A stretch of DNA of 64,000 bases from Photobacterium chitinilyticum (GCF_004104355.1 NZ_RJLM01000001.1:1-64000); one strand, 5' to 3'; positions 27,255 through 40,598 are shown, numbered from the stretch's first letter. Program-made: numbers and translations. Notes: generated by a model from the letters alone, not told the origin.

Positions 27255-28856
27255 TTATTCCGCTTTTATTGTTGCTTCAAAGCGCTCCTTTTGGGAGCGC
27301 TTTTTGTTTTGGTACATAATGTTGTCGGCCCGGGACAGGAAGTAGTCGGGTGTATCTCCCTGGCGGTAGAAGGTGATCCCAACACTGGCACCAATTTGGA
27401 TTCTATGGGGACCGACGGTAAAGATTTTGCGGGCAATAGAAGAAATCTCCTCTACCAGCTTCATGGCATCAGTTTCCGATGTCGTATTCAACAAGATGAC
27501 AAACTCATCGCCTGCCAGCCGGGAAAAAAAGCTGTGCTCATCGTTCAAAAGACCTTCTATTCGAAAGCAAAACTGCTGTAATACCCGGTCACCAGCATGG
27601 TGACCATAAGTATCGTTTACCGTTTTAAAGTTATCGAGGTCGATAAACAGTAAGGCGGGGTTGGCCTGGCGGGGTTTGATGCCATTGACCACACGATGCA
27701 GCTCTTCAACGAGGGCATAGCGATTGGCTATTCCTGTAAGCGTATCTTTCCTGGCCATTTCTTCCGCTTTTTGTTCGGCTTTGATACGGCGTGAAATTTC
27801 CAGTTTGAGTTGTCGATTGACATATGAAAAATAGCCTGTGGTCAATGACGTCACGGCTAAGAGCAAACCGCCAAGCAGAATCCATAACCTGAAGCCTTGC
27901 CAGGAAAGCTGGGCTCGTAGCGGATATAGAAAATCGTCATCTATCGTGGTTTGGGGAATAATATTTAGCTTTGTCAGTTCGTTGGCGATGGATTGCCAGC
28001 GGTTGGGATTCATATGTCCGATTTCAATGAGATCGGGCATGATCAGTTGCGCAGTTGCCTTCAGCTCATAGGCGAGGTTGGCCCGTGTTTTTTGCGGCTG
28101 GTATTGCAGCTCTATGATATCAAGAGTTTCTTCTATATGAGCGAGCGCATAATTCCAGCCTTGCAGGCTAGCTGCGAGAAAGTTCTCAATGGTCTTCGGA
28201 TTGCTATCTGCGAAGTCTTGGTGGGTAAAGATCACGTCGCTATAAAAATTAATACCGTAATCCGAAGGTGCAAAAGTAAGGGCTTGCTCTCCGTGTTCTT
28301 GCAAATAGAAGGGCTCGTTGGTGAGGTAGCCATTAAATACGTCGACTTTACCGTCTAACAGGTCATCAATATTTGCAGAGGTTGTAACCTGCTCCAGATC
28401 GGATAGCGCGATGTTATTGCGCGATAGTAGTACAATCAGTTCAGCATCTTCGGTCCCCGAGAACATCATTACGCGTTTGCCAATTAAATCATGGATAGTT
28501 TGAATATCACTATCGGCTTTCGCGACGAGCACAGAGGGGGAGCTCTGGAAAATTGCAGCGAGGGCTGTGAGCGGAAAGCCGTGTCCGTAGGCAACGAGAA
28601 CCTCGGTGTTTCCGACGCCAAAATCAGCGTTTCTATCTAAGACTTCATTGAGCGGGACTTTACTATTGCCGCCAGCTCTAATTGTTACATCCAGTCCGGC
28701 ATCACGATAGAAGCCCTTCTCTTTTGCCATATAAAACCCGGCAAATTGGGCCTGATGTAACCATCGTAGCTGCAGTGATACACTTTCCAGTGCAGTAGCT
28801 GGCATAGCCAGTAATGCTAGGTTTATGGAGAGAAGCAGAGATAGTATTCTTTTCAC
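27255..28856 (-). CDS. NMT1-type periplasmic sensor with GGDEF domain
   Basis: 533 residues from GTG 28856, which gives a clean signal peptide (MKRILSLLLSINLALLAMPATA). A TTG start at 28949 would add 31 residues that do not look like a leader. The periplasmic part (about 25-300) resembles NMT1/THI5 substrate-binding proteins: LRWLHQAQFAGFYMAKEKGFY, then VGNTEVLVAYG. One membrane segment (about 322-342) and a cytoplasmic GGDEF domain follow: DTLTGIANRYAL, FIDLDNFKTVNDTYGHHAGD and the signature RLAGDEF. The first Gly of GGDEF is Ala; AGDEF enzymes can be active. It probably adjusts cyclic di-GMP to an external small molecule, perhaps a thiamine-precursor-like ligand. Confidence 0.85.
   Translation of the reverse strand: MKRILSLLLSINLALLAMPATALESVSLQLRWLHQAQFAGFYMAKEKGFYRDAGLDVTIRAGGNSKVPLNEVLDRNADFGVGNTEVLVAYGHGFPLTALAAIFQSSPSVLVAKADSDIQTIHDLIGKRVMMFSGTEDAELIVLLSRNNIALSDLEQVTTSANIDDLLDGKVDVFNGYLTNEPFYLQEHGEQALTFAPSDYGINFYSDVIFTHQDFADSNPKTIENFLAASLQGWNYALAHIEETLDIIELQYQPQKTRANLAYELKATAQLIMPDLIEIGHMNPNRWQSIANELTKLNIIPQTTIDDDFLYPLRAQLSWQGFRLWILLGGLLLAVTSLTTGYFSYVNRQLKLEISRRIKAEQKAEEMARKDTLTGIANRYALVEELHRVVNGIKPRQANPALLFIDLDNFKTVNDTYGHHAGDRVLQQFCFRIEGLLNDEHSFFSRLAGDEFVILLNTTSETDAMKLVEEISSIARKIFTVGPHRIQIGASVGITFYRQGDTPDYFLSRADNIMYQNKKRSQKERFEATIKAE
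27279..27310 (+). terminator. Terminator lying inside the convergent gene
   Basis: AAAGCGCTCC/GGAGCGCTTT stem, then a T run. It ends the plus-strand DUF2919 pair but falls within the last codons of the minus-strand NMT1-GGDEF gene. Confidence 0.88.
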
Positions 28857-29028
28857 AATATGCAACTGCTGGATTCGTTTTTTGCCCGGAGCCAATTTTG
28901 GTGAACTAATGCTGTGAAGTAAAGAGGGGATGTGATTTATTGAGAGCAATGACCACGATCAAAATCACGCTATAGAAGCGCGATATACTCAAATGTTTTT
29001 TTGTAAAATGGCTAATTAGGAGAATAAT

Positions 29029-29925
29029 ATGGCTATCGCACAACCTGCAATCTTACCGGAAGCCGGTCCCTTTGCCTTGTATGTTGTTATGAAGGTTGTA
29101 GGAGATAAGCGAGCTGTCCTTCAGCAGTGTCAGAGCCTCCACCAGAGCTTGACCGTGTTGAATGAGCAGCAAGCAGACGCAAACTTGCGTGCGAGTGTTT
29201 CTTTTGGCAAGTCTTTCTGGCTTTCCCTAGGCAAGGGGGGCCCTGCTGAATTTGATGGTTTTCGCGCCCTGGGGGAAGGCGAGGTGACAGCCCCAGCTAC
29301 CGGCGGCGATATTCTTCTTCATGTTAATTCGAGCCGCCATGATTTGAATTTCTATGTATTGCGCCAATTTTTACAGCCGATTGCTGAAGCTGTTGAAGTG
29401 TTGGATGAGACATATGGTTATAAGTATCTTGATTCTAGGGATATGACGGATTTTATTGACGGTACAGAGAATCCGAAAACATTGGAATCCCGCAGTGATG
29501 TAGCATTGATCAAAGAGGGTGACTTTGCCGGTGGTAGCTTTGTAATGGTTCAGCGATTTGTCCATAACCTACCGGCATGGCACCGTCTCAGCGTGCAGGC
29601 GCAGGAGAAAGTGATAGGTCGTACCAAGCCGGATTCTATTGAGCTGGACGATGTTCCTGAAAATTCTCACGTCGGCCGTGTCGATATCAAGGAAGAAGGA
29701 AAAGGCCTGAAGATCGTGCGCCACAGCCTGCCATACGGCTCTGTAACGGGCGAGCATGGCCTGCTGTTTATTGCCTATTGCAATACACAGCATAATTTTA
29801 AAGCGATGCTAGAGAGTATGTATGGCGAAACTGATGGTAAGACAGATACGATGTTACGTTTCACTAATGCGGTTACTGGTGCTTACTTCTTTGCACCAGC
29901 TGCAGAAATGTTAAATAGTCTGTAG
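29029..29925 (+). CDS. DyP-type heme peroxidase (YfeX-like)
   Basis: 298 residues, no signal peptide, so cytoplasmic. The family motif DFIDGTENP carries the catalytic Asp (D144), and H214 in NSHVGRVD is the likely heme ligand by comparison with YfeX. LPYGSVTGEHGL and the C-terminal DTMLRFTNAVTG are also typical. DyP enzymes oxidise dyes, porphyrinogens or other aromatics with peroxide; the substrate here is unknown. It is a single gene with its own terminator. AGGAGAAT precedes ATG 29029. Confidence 0.93.
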   Translation: MAIAQPAILPEAGPFALYVVMKVVGDKRAVLQQCQSLHQSLTVLNEQQADANLRASVSFGKSFWLSLGKGGPAEFDGFRALGEGEVTAPATGGDILLHVNSSRHDLNFYVLRQFLQPIAEAVEVLDETYGYKYLDSRDMTDFIDGTENPKTLESRSDVALIKEGDFAGGSFVMVQRFVHNLPAWHRLSVQAQEKVIGRTKPDSIELDDVPENSHVGRVDIKEEGKGLKIVRHSLPYGSVTGEHGLLFIAYCNTQHNFKAMLESMYGETDGKTDTMLRFTNAVTGAYFFAPAAEMLNSL

Positions 29926-29938
29926 AAACTCTGAGAAG

Positions 29939-29986
29939 CTAGGTGCGAGTAACGATTCAAGACTTGCACCTAGAAGTTCATTTTTT
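29939..29986 (+). terminator. Terminator of the DyP peroxidase gene
   Basis: CTAGGTGC/GCACCTAG stem with a 19-base loop, then a T-rich tail containing TTTTTT. Confidence 0.7.
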
Positions 29987-29994
29987 CCTTTCCC

Positions 29995-30026
29995 CAACAA
30001 AAAACGCCACCCGAAGGCAGCGTTTT
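29995..30026 (-). terminator. Terminator of the pts operon
   Basis: On the minus strand AAAACGC...GCGTTTT with a TTCG loop runs into TTTTTTG, 20 bases after the crr stop. Confidence 0.9.
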
Positions 30027-30045
30027 CGCTAAGACTGAAACAATC

Positions 30046-30555
30046 TTACTTTTTGATGCGTAGAACTGGAGTTTCACCCACAGTTGTTGCGCCAGAAAGT
30101 TTATTCAGCTCTTTGATTTCGTCCATGTTAGAGATAACAACAGGAGTCAGAGTTGATTTCGCTTTCTCTTCTAGTAGAGCAAGATCGAATTCGATGACTG
30201 TGTCGCCAACTTTAACAGTTTGGCCTTCCTCGGCGATACGAGTGAAGCCTTCACCTTTCAGTTCAACGGTGTCGATACCGAAGTGAACGAATAGTTCGAT
30301 ACCATCGTCAGACTCAATAGAGAAAGCGTGGTTAGTTTCAAAGATCTTGCCGATAGTACCATTTACTGGTGCAACCATTTTGCTGCCAGTAGGTTTGATA
30401 GCGATACCATCACCAACGATTTTTTCTGCGAAAACAACATCTGGCACATCTTCGATGTTTACGATTTCACCAGATAGTGGTGCAATAATTTCGATTGCAC
30501 CAGCTTCGTTGTTGTCATCAGAAACCAGCTTCTTCAATTTGTCAAACAGACCCAT
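30046..30555 (-). CDS. crr: PTS glucose-specific EIIA component (EIIA-Glc)
   Basis: 169 residues, standard length. It passes phosphate from HPr to sugar-specific EIIBC permeases and controls adenylate cyclase, non-PTS uptake and FrsA. H91 in ELFVHFGID is the phosphorylated histidine, and H76 in ETNHAFS supports it. The amphipathic N-terminal helix [11 protein letters not shown] is present. Last gene of ptsH-ptsI-crr. Confidence 0.97.
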   Translation of the reverse strand: MGLFDKLKKLVSDDNNEAGAIEIIAPLSGEIVNIEDVPDVVFAEKIVGDGIAIKPTGSKMVAPVNGTIGKIFETNHAFSIESDDGIELFVHFGIDTVELKGEGFTRIAEEGQTVKVGDTVIEFDLALLEEKAKSTLTPVVISNMDEIKELNKLSGATTVGETPVLRIKK

Positions 30556-30595
30556 ATCGTTGCTCCTAAGCGTTGTTATTCTATCTGCAGCTATA

Positions 30596-32323
30596 TTAGC
30601 AGATGGTCTTTTCTGCGATGAATTTTTCTACGTGTGCTTCGATTTCAGCTGCTGTTGGCATTGCAAGTGCTTGTTCTGCCATAGCTTTAACATCAGCAAA
30701 GTTAGCATTACGGATAACTTTCTTAATGCGTGGAATTGAAATCCCGCTCATGCTGAATTCGTCCAGCCCCATACCTAATAGCAATAGGGTAGCACGTTCG
30801 TCACCGGCAAGCTCGCCACACATACCAGTCCACTTACCTTCTTTGTGAGAAGCATCAATTACTTGCTTGATCACGGTAAGTACTGCTGGTGATAGCGGGT
30901 TATACAGGTGAGAAATCAGCTCATTACCGCGGTCAACTGCAAGAGTATACTGGGTTAAGTCGTTTGTACCAATACTAAAGAAGGCAACTTCTTTGGCAAG
31001 GTGGTGAGCAATGGCTGCCGCAGCTGGTGTTTCAACCATTACGCCGATTTCGATATTTTCGTCAAATGCCAGTTCTTCAGCGCGAAGCTCTGCTTTGTAC
31101 TCTTCGATAGCCGCTTTTAGTTCACGAATTTCTTCAACAGAAATAATCATCGGGAACATGATGCGGATTTTACCGTGTGCAGAAGCGCGTAGGATACCAC
31201 GAAGCTGGTCACGTAAGATTTCACGACGATCTAGGCTGATGCGAACTGCACGCCAACCCAGGAATGGATTCATTTCTTTTGGTAAATCCAGGTACGGTAG
31301 ATCTTTGTCACCACCGATATCCATGGTACGGATAATTACAGCTTCGCCGTGCATTGCTTCAGCAACGTCTTTATAAGCTTGGTACTGCTCTTCTTCGGTA
31401 GGAAGAGAGTCACGATCCATAAACAAGAATTCAGTACGGTACAGACCTACGCCTTCACCGCCGTTACGGTTGATGCCGTCACAGTCTTTTACTGTACCGA
31501 TGTTACCGCAAACTTCTACTTGCTTACCGTCAAGAGTAATTGCCGGAAGATCTTTAAGCTTCGCTAGTTCCTCTTTCTCTGCAATGTGAGCGTCACGGAT
31601 TGCTTTGAATTTGGTTAGCTCTTCTTCGGTTGGGTTGATAACAATCGTGTTGTTGATTGCATCAAGAACAAGCATATCGCCGTTCTTAACCTGAGCGGTA
31701 ATATTGTTTGTACCCACAATGGCAGGTAGCTCTAGAGAACGCGCCATGATAGAGGTGTGCGAGGTACGGCCACCAATATCGGTAATGAAGCCCAGTACGT
31801 AATCCAGGTTAATCTGTGCAGTCTCAGAAGGTGTCAGGTCGTTAGCAACCAGAATAACCTCTTCGTTGATAGCACTTAGGTTGACGATGCTGATACCCAG
31901 TGCGTTTTTGACGAAACGGTTACCGATATCACGGATGTCCGTTGCACGCTCTTTCAGATATTCGTCGTCAAGTGACTCTAGCGTTGTTGCCTGCTCTTCG
32001 ATGATTGAGTGAATTGCGAGGGCTGCACACGCTTTGTTATCTTTAATGAAGGCTATGATTTCTTCTTCAAGCTCTTCATCTTCAAGCAACATGATGTGAC
32101 CTTCAAAGATCGCTTCCTTCTCTTCACCGAAGGTAGCACGTGCTTTTTCTTTGATTTCTTCTAGTTGCTCAGAAGATTTTTTTCGAGCGTCGAAGAAACA
32201 TTGAATTTCGCTCTCGATTTGGTCTGCAGCAATTGGAGTCTTGTTCAGAACAATCTCTTCTTCCTGCAGCAGTAATGCCTTACCAAATGCAATACCAGGA
32301 GATGCCAGGATACCTGAAATCAT
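30596..32323 (-). CDS. ptsI: PTS enzyme I (phosphoenolpyruvate-protein phosphotransferase)
   Basis: 575 residues. It takes phosphate from PEP onto H189 ([12 protein letters not shown]) and gives it to HPr. The HPr-binding helical domain lies about 20-145, the PEP-utilising domain about 155-225, and the C-terminal TIM-barrel has [10 protein letters not shown] and the active-site cysteine region GMCGELAGD. It lies 55 bases after ptsH and 40 before crr on the same strand. Confidence 0.97.
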   Translation of the reverse strand: MISGILASPGIAFGKALLLQEEEIVLNKTPIAADQIESEIQCFFDARKKSSEQLEEIKEKARATFGEEKEAIFEGHIMLLEDEELEEEIIAFIKDNKACAALAIHSIIEEQATTLESLDDEYLKERATDIRDIGNRFVKNALGISIVNLSAINEEVILVANDLTPSETAQINLDYVLGFITDIGGRTSHTSIMARSLELPAIVGTNNITAQVKNGDMLVLDAINNTIVINPTEEELTKFKAIRDAHIAEKEELAKLKDLPAITLDGKQVEVCGNIGTVKDCDGINRNGGEGVGLYRTEFLFMDRDSLPTEEEQYQAYKDVAEAMHGEAVIIRTMDIGGDKDLPYLDLPKEMNPFLGWRAVRISLDRREILRDQLRGILRASAHGKIRIMFPMIISVEEIRELKAAIEEYKAELRAEELAFDENIEIGVMVETPAAAAIAHHLAKEVAFFSIGTNDLTQYTLAVDRGNELISHLYNPLSPAVLTVIKQVIDASHKEGKWTGMCGELAGDERATLLLLGMGLDEFSMSGISIPRIKKVIRNANFADVKAMAEQALAMPTAAEIEAHVEKFIAEKTIC

Positions 32324-32378
32324 AGCCTTACCTTAAATTGACTAAAAACTAGGGGAAGTAGTAATAAACAGCTGCAGA

Positions 32379-32636
32379 TTAGTGCAGTGTGTCCATTAGT
32401 GCTACAAGGTGATCTACAGCTGCTTGTGCCTGAGCACCTTCTGCAGAGATAGTCACAACAGTACCTTTAACTAGACCTAGAGTTTGTAGTTTGAACAGGC
32501 TCTTAGCGCTTGCACTCTTACCGTTAGATGTCACTGTGATGTCCGCTTCGAAAGTTTTAGCTTCTTTCACGAACTGGGCCGCTGGACGAGTGTGTAGGCC
32601 ATTCTCTGCAGTGATCTCAACTTGCTTCTGATACAT
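32379..32636 (-). CDS. ptsH: Phosphocarrier protein HPr
   Basis: 85 residues, exactly the family length. The phosphorylated H15 lies in NGLHTRPAA and the regulatory-type S46 in SAKSLFKLQ. HPr carries phosphate from enzyme I to EIIA proteins. A GGGGTG ribosome site precedes the ATG. First gene of ptsHI-crr. Confidence 0.97.
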   Translation of the reverse strand: MYQKQVEITAENGLHTRPAAQFVKEAKTFEADITVTSNGKSASAKSLFKLQTLGLVKGTVVTISAEGAQAQAAVDHLVALMDTLH

Positions 32637-32885
32637 TTTTCACCCCGATGTAGATATAGTATTTATTTAATATTAACGTAACTGAAAGTAAGCTTAACGT
32701 GGATAACGTATGCTTGCTAACTGGGAGTATAAACTACCCAACAGTTCGACGTTTTAGCTTAATCCAAGTCAATTTTTTGTGACTTTTATTGTTTTGGTTG
32801 CATCAAAAAGGTCGATCTTTGACCTTTTATTTCGACGCTAAAAATAAAACGCAACGGATTTATATTAAAGCTCGGATCAAAATGC
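32637..32885. other. Promoter region of ptsHI-crr
   Basis: No gene seen. The space between the cysK terminator and ptsH is AT-rich and must hold the pts promoters. A single CRP half-site (GTCACA on the minus strand) is visible, not a full site. Confidence 0.5.
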
Positions 32886-32915
32886 AACAAAAAAGCCCCC
32901 TCAAGGGGGGCTTTT
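32886..32915 (-). terminator. Terminator of cysK
   Basis: GCCCCC/GGGGGC stem with a four-base loop and, on the minus strand, a T run; separates cysK from ptsH. Confidence 0.9.
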
Positions 32916-32951
32916 AAGCAACAATTAGCAATCTATCATTATAAAGTGTGA

Positions 32952-33920
32952 TCACTGTTGGGTTTCTTTTTCAGTAAAGATACCAGCAAACAGTGCCGTG
33001 GACAGATAGCGCTCACCTGAACTTGGTAGCACTACAACAATGTTTTTTCCGGCAAATTCCGGCCGTTCAGCGATTCGGTTGGCAGCTACAACTGCGGCAC
33101 CAGAAGATATGCCGGCAAGAATGCCTTCTTCTTCCATGAGGCGGCGTGCCATTTCAATCGAATCTTCGGAACTAACGCGCTCGATTTCATCGATTAGTGA
33201 AAGGTCGAGGTTACCAGGAATAAAGCCGGCACCGATCCCTTGAATTTTGTGTGGGGCAGGTTGAATGTCTTCGCCGTTTACTGTCTGGGTAATCACCGGA
33301 GACTCGGAAGGCTCAACGGCAACTGTTGTGATGGCTTTTCCTTTCTGTTGCTTAATGAAACGGCTGACACCTGTGAGTGTACCACCGGTTCCTACACCTG
33401 AAACGAACACATCTATTTCGCCATCAGTAGCATCCCAGAGTTCTGGTCCTGTTGTCTTTTCGTGAATTTCTGGGTTGGCCGGGTTGTTGAATTGCTGAAG
33501 AAGAAGGTATTTGGATGGATCAGATGCCACAATTTCTTCCGCTTTCTCAATTGCACCCTTCATACCTTTCGGTGCTTCCGTTAGTACCAGATTGGCACCC
33601 AGAGCCTTCAGCAACTTGCGGCGCTCTAGGCTCATGCTTTCTGGCATGGTTAGAGTAAGCTTATAGCCACGCGCTGATGCAACAAAAGCAAGGGCAATAC
33701 CTGTATTACCACTCGTTGGTTCAACTAGCTCAACACCTTCTTTTAAGATGCCTTTCTTTTCTGCATCCCAAATCATGTTTGCGCCGATACGGCATTTAAC
33801 GCTGAAGCTAGGGTTACGAGCTTCAATTTTAGCCAGTACGTTACCTTTACTTACACGGTTAAGACGAACTAGCGGGGTGTTACCAATCGTTAGGGAGTTA
33901 TCTTCGTAAATCTTGCTCAT
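32952..33920 (-). CDS. cysK: Cysteine synthase A (O-acetylserine sulfhydrylase)
   Basis: 322 residues from ATG 33920, which has AAGGA upstream; the open frame runs 53 codons further but that part is not CysK-like. It makes cysteine from O-acetylserine and sulfide with pyridoxal phosphate bound to K42 ([10 protein letters not shown]). The substrate loop PTSGNTG and phosphate-binding VGTGGTLTG are intact. The neighbour upstream on the same strand, cysZ, imports sulfate, so the two serve sulfur assimilation, though a terminator lies between them. Confidence 0.96.
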   Translation of the reverse strand: MSKIYEDNSLTIGNTPLVRLNRVSKGNVLAKIEARNPSFSVKCRIGANMIWDAEKKGILKEGVELVEPTSGNTGIALAFVASARGYKLTLTMPESMSLERRKLLKALGANLVLTEAPKGMKGAIEKAEEIVASDPSKYLLLQQFNNPANPEIHEKTTGPELWDATDGEIDVFVSGVGTGGTLTGVSRFIKQQKGKAITTVAVEPSESPVITQTVNGEDIQPAPHKIQGIGAGFIPGNLDLSLIDEIERVSSEDSIEMARRLMEEEGILAGISSGAAVVAANRIAERPEFAGKNIVVVLPSSGERYLSTALFAGIFTEKETQQ

Positions 33921-34148
33921 GCTTGTCGTTCCTTCGTGACACGTTTCAACAAATGACAAATAAAGCATAAACCGTGATTGGCATTTGGAAAGTAATTTAT
34001 TGTTATATCTTATTGTTATATAGGCGGAAGGCCTCGCCTTCCTTGGGTACCAGAAAGTATTTTTCGCTTTAGGAAGCAAGTGGTGCAGCGTTTTGATAGG
34101 TGAAAAAGAGCAGAAGATCAGCCCTAAGGCTATATGTCCAGAGGGCTT
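33921..34148. other. Upstream region of cysK
   Basis: No gene seen in this stretch between cysK and the cysZ terminator; it should carry the cysK promoter. Confidence 0.4.
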
Positions 34149-34184
34149 TAAAAAAGCGAAAGGCTAATACCTTTCGCTTTTTCT
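34149..34184 (-). terminator. Terminator of cysZ
   Basis: AAAAAGCGAAAGG/CCTTTCGCTTTTT stem, symmetric in T runs, 37 bases after the cysZ stop. Confidence 0.9.
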
Positions 34185-34220
34185 TGAACCTTGAAACCAG
34201 TCAATCGAATCTGTTTGTCT

Positions 34221-34982
34221 TTAGTGCAGCTTATACTGCGCCCGGTAGTGATCTACCCACATTGCCGTGGCACCACAGACTGCGATAGGCATAACGATAA
34301 GGTTAAGCAGCGGTGTCATGGTGAATAGCATTACCAGGCTGCCAAAACTGAGGGACTTGCCGCGCTTTACCTTCAGCGCATCGCGCATAGTGGAAAATGG
34401 TACCTTGTGGTTGTCAAACGGATAGTCGGCATATTGAATGCTCATCATCCAGGCACTGAACAGGAACCACAGTACCGGACCTACAGTCTGACCGATTGCG
34501 GGGATCCATAGCAGGATAAACAGGCCAAGTGCCTTTGGCAGGTAGTATTTCAGTTTTATCCATTCTCGGTTCATGATCCGTGGCAGATCTTTGAGAATAT
34601 CTTTTAGCCCTGCATCTGGCGCAGGCTCTCCGGTTAACTTAGCCTCGAGGTGTTCGGCTAGCAGTCCGTTAAACGGGGCGGCAATCCAGTTGGCTATGGT
34701 GCTGAAAAAATATGAAAAGGTGACTAGTGCCGCAACTGCCAGTAGTGGCCACAGTAGGTATGAAAGCCAGTCTAGCCATTGCGGGAGATAAGCCATCCAG
34801 CTATTGATCCAGTCACTCAGCTGACTCAATACAAAACTGAAAGCGCTTCCGAACAGGACGATATTCACCAGCAGAGGTAAAATGACGAAGCGGCGGGTAC
34901 CTGGCTGCATCGCTAACGACATTCCCTTAAAGAAATACCCGGCTCCGCTGACCGGACTTTGCATTGCTGGTGATTGTTGCAT
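34221..34982 (-). CDS. cysZ: Sulfate permease CysZ
   Basis: 253 residues from ATG 34982, placed seven bases after AAAGGAG; an upstream in-frame ATG at 35027 lacks a ribosome site. [10 protein letters not shown] opens the family pattern, followed by several hydrophobic segments (about 30-55, 75-100, 140-165, 210-240). CysZ brings sulfate through the inner membrane for cysteine synthesis. cysK lies downstream on the same strand. Confidence 0.94.
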   Translation of the reverse strand: MQQSPAMQSPVSGAGYFFKGMSLAMQPGTRRFVILPLLVNIVLFGSAFSFVLSQLSDWINSWMAYLPQWLDWLSYLLWPLLAVAALVTFSYFFSTIANWIAAPFNGLLAEHLEAKLTGEPAPDAGLKDILKDLPRIMNREWIKLKYYLPKALGLFILLWIPAIGQTVGPVLWFLFSAWMMSIQYADYPFDNHKVPFSTMRDALKVKRGKSLSFGSLVMLFTMTPLLNLIVMPIAVCGATAMWVDHYRAQYKLH

Positions 34983-35388
34983 CTGATTCTCCTTTATGAG
35001 CTTTTCTAGGTCGGTTTTTTTAGCCAAGAAAAGAATAGTAAGAGCATGTTAACGGTGTGCAGGGCACAGAATCAAATTTCATTGAAGCGGTCTTAGGAAG
35101 GAAAGTAGAAAAACGCCATGGAACTGACTGTATTTTGCTCGATTTTGTGCTCAGGAGCACTATCTTGCACGAATCACGATAATCATCTTCTCTTTCTGAT
35201 TTGAGATTTGGTACATTACTACTAATTCCTTTGATTATCTGCACTACTTAGGCAGATAATCAAAGGAATTAGTAGAGAGTTATCAGGTTAGTTCAATGTG
35301 ATGTATTGACCATTGAATCGCCTGATGAAACATTTATTGTATTGTCATTAATCCCGTTATGGGTAACGAGTAAATTCAGAGTATTCAT
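34983..35388. other. Intergenic region between divergent cysZ and zipA
   Basis: No gene seen. It contains a striking 24-base perfect inverted repeat and presumably the cysZ and zipA promoters. Confidence 0.5.
35219..35275. repeat. Perfect 24-bp inverted repeat with 9-base loop
   Basis: Left arm 35219-35242, loop 35243-35251, right arm 35252-35275, with no mismatch. The arms start CTACTAATTCC and end GATTATCTGC. No T run follows on either side, so it is not a standard terminator. Confidence 0.9.
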
Positions 35389-36483
<1,095 letters not shown>

Positions 36484-36509
36484 CGCGGGTATTGAATGAG
36501 ATATAATCA

Positions 36510-38568
<2,059 letters not shown>

Positions 38569-38635
38569 CGGCAAGTATCGTATCTGGGTATAACGTTGGT
38601 TTTATTGATACCAATACATTAATTATATAAGTAAC

Positions 38636-38674
38636 AACAAGGCTCACAATCTTATTTTGAGCCTTGTTTCTTTT
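38636..38674 (+). terminator. Terminator of ligA
   Basis: AACAAGGCTCA/TGAGCCTTGTT stem with an 11-base loop, then TCTTTTC. Confidence 0.88.
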
Positions 38675-39066
38675 CTATTATCTCTCTGCCTTCTTCATTT
38701 TCTCCTCGATAAAAATATCCCACATAAAGCAAATATTAGTTATATCTCTTTTGTAACGTAACGATTTCAGTGTGCATTAATTAATTAGGGCTACTTCGCA
38801 TTTATAAATTTTTATATTTTTAAGTGTTTGTTTTATATGTATTTTGTATTTATTTATAAATTCATATAGAAAGGTATGATATGGATCACTAATAACGGGA
38901 AAGTTTGCACTGAGTCATATTTTTCAAACGGCAAATTAAGTTCTTATTGATGTTTTGCGCTGCAAAAGTAGTCTTGTAGCTGAAGTTAAACACGGGTTCG
39001 TGAGAAACTAAAAAAATATGATTGGGTCAAATTTAGATTTTGACTGACATATGGGAGAGTTATTCG
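38675..39066. other. AT-rich upstream region of porin 1
   Basis: No gene seen. The long AT-rich leader should hold the promoter of the first porin; I could not pick a single convincing one. Confidence 0.4.
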
Positions 39067-39095
39067 GTGTCTTCGGCGGCCAACCATAAAGACAC
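39067..39095 (+). promoter_or_regulatory. Leader hairpin with GC-rich loop, porin 1
   Basis: GTGTCTT/AAGACAC arms enclose a 15-base loop starting CGGCGGCC, 35 bases before the porin start. TTCGGCGGCCAAC (39072-39084) recurs exactly in the leader of the second porin. Confidence 0.7.
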
Positions 39096-39129
39096 GAATA
39101 AACAGCTAGTATTTTTTAGGAGTTATTCC

Positions 39130-40545
39130 ATGGAAAAAGGTTCAAAACTTTTTAAGGTATCAGCATTAACAGCAGCAATGTTTGGTGTTCTTGCTCTGCC
39201 TGTGCACGCATCGTCTGAAAGTGCGGCTGGTGATAAGTATGTAGAGGCAGTTAACGAGTTCATGAAGGACTCCGCGTTAAATGCCACATTTGTTGTGGAT
39301 ACGCGTACCCGTACCCGTAATCGCGGGAACGTAGGTGATGATGTATGGAGCCGTTTTGATTATGGCTCATACAATGCCATTCTTGATTTCTCATCAGGTT
39401 ATCATGATGGCTGGCTAGGTGCTGATGTCGGTGCTTACTTCTCTGGTGACTTATATAACTCTAGTCAGGTGAATGGCGACACTGATGAGTATCTATGTAA
39501 CGAAATCTCAACTTGTAATAACCTTGACTGGGGTTCAGGTGAAGGCAACCCGCTGAAAGTCTATAAAGCGGCACTAAAATTCAAAGCCACCGAAGAAGTT
39601 GATGGTCGCTTCGGTATGCTGCAATCAGGTGGCAACGGCACTATCGGTAACGTATGGAGTTTTGTTCCAGGTACTTACCGTGGGTTTGAATTAAATGGCA
39701 AGATTGGTGACTTCACCTTGTCATATTTTGGTGCTGATCAATACACTGCACCATGGATTCTTCATGAAGATGATTACGCTCCAACTCTTTGGGCTGATAC
39801 TACATGGAGCTACTTGCACTCACTTGGTTTTAGCGGCAATGTAAATGATGATTTATATATTGCTCTTGGTGTAGGTCAGGCAACGAATGTTGTATATGCA
39901 ACTGACGTTGACTGGGATAATTCGGTCGTTAATGGATATAGTGACAAAAACGACAACACATCGTATAGGGCTTATACTCGCTACACTTTTAATGATACCA
40001 CGACATTTGCGTTCGATTTTTACGGTGTCACTGATGATGTCCAATATGATGGTTTAGGTTACCATGCGGGTTTATCTCTTAATAAGAGCTTTGATAAGAT
40101 CTCATGGACATCAGAACTACGTTATACCGATACTAAGAACGGCGCTGAGTTTGTGCCACGTACTATCCAAACGTATGGTTCGAACAATGGTACTTGGTCA
40201 CAGTGGTGGGATGCCCTGTCTGACTGGAACCAGGATGGCGAACTTGCCTGGTATAACCGCGTAGCTTACGATGCCGGTAATGGCTGGAACTATTACGCTG
40301 GCTTCGGATACGGTACGGGAGCTGATGAGGCGAAGAATGGTCAAGCGGGCTCTGCATTCGAAAGTGAGTATGCTGTAAACGGTACGGTATCATACTCCCT
40401 ACAGAGCGGTTCGTTGAAAGGTTCGACAGTTCGTCTCCACGGTACATACTTAGTGCGTGATGAGTTTGCTGATCAAAATGTAGCTGGTGGTTACGACGAA
40501 ACTGACCTACGTTTCCAAGTGCTTATCCCATATAGCTTTAACTAA
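39130..40545 (+). CDS. Chitoporin-like outer membrane porin, copy 1
   Basis: 471 residues from ATG 39130, with AGGAG eight bases upstream; the frame opens earlier at 39040 but without a ribosome site. The signal peptide ends near LPVHA (about 26). The mature part is a typical outer-membrane beta barrel: alternating aromatic and polar residues, Tyr/Trp/Gly/Asp-rich, no long hydrophobic helix. It shares a late block, YGSNNGTW...WNQDGEL, with the second porin. In V. cholerae the chitoporin gene chiP follows ligA at the same place (recalled), so a ChiP-type sugar porin is likely. Substrate is inferred. Confidence 0.72.
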   Translation: MEKGSKLFKVSALTAAMFGVLALPVHASSESAAGDKYVEAVNEFMKDSALNATFVVDTRTRTRNRGNVGDDVWSRFDYGSYNAILDFSSGYHDGWLGADVGAYFSGDLYNSSQVNGDTDEYLCNEISTCNNLDWGSGEGNPLKVYKAALKFKATEEVDGRFGMLQSGGNGTIGNVWSFVPGTYRGFELNGKIGDFTLSYFGADQYTAPWILHEDDYAPTLWADTTWSYLHSLGFSGNVNDDLYIALGVGQATNVVYATDVDWDNSVVNGYSDKNDNTSYRAYTRYTFNDTTTFAFDFYGVTDDVQYDGLGYHAGLSLNKSFDKISWTSELRYTDTKNGAEFVPRTIQTYGSNNGTWSQWWDALSDWNQDGELAWYNRVAYDAGNGWNYYAGFGYGTGADEAKNGQAGSAFESEYAVNGTVSYSLQSGSLKGSTVRLHGTYLVRDEFADQNVAGGYDETDLRFQVLIPYSFN

Positions 40546-40569
40546 TCGAGTTTATTGATTTAAGAATAT

Positions 40570-40598
40570 AAGCCAGTCATTTTATGACTGGCTTTTTT
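40570..40598 (+). terminator. Terminator of porin 1
   Basis: AAGCCAGTCAT/ATGACTGGCTT stem with a three-base loop and a T run. Confidence 0.93.

Noticed and set aside
33921-34079. N-terminal extension of cysK
   Set aside because: The extra 53 codons are not found in the family, and AAGGA precedes the inner ATG at 33920.
35020-35244. 74-codon minus-strand frame between cysZ and zipA
   Set aside because: It begins within the inverted-repeat arm, has no recognisable content and overlaps the cysZ leader.
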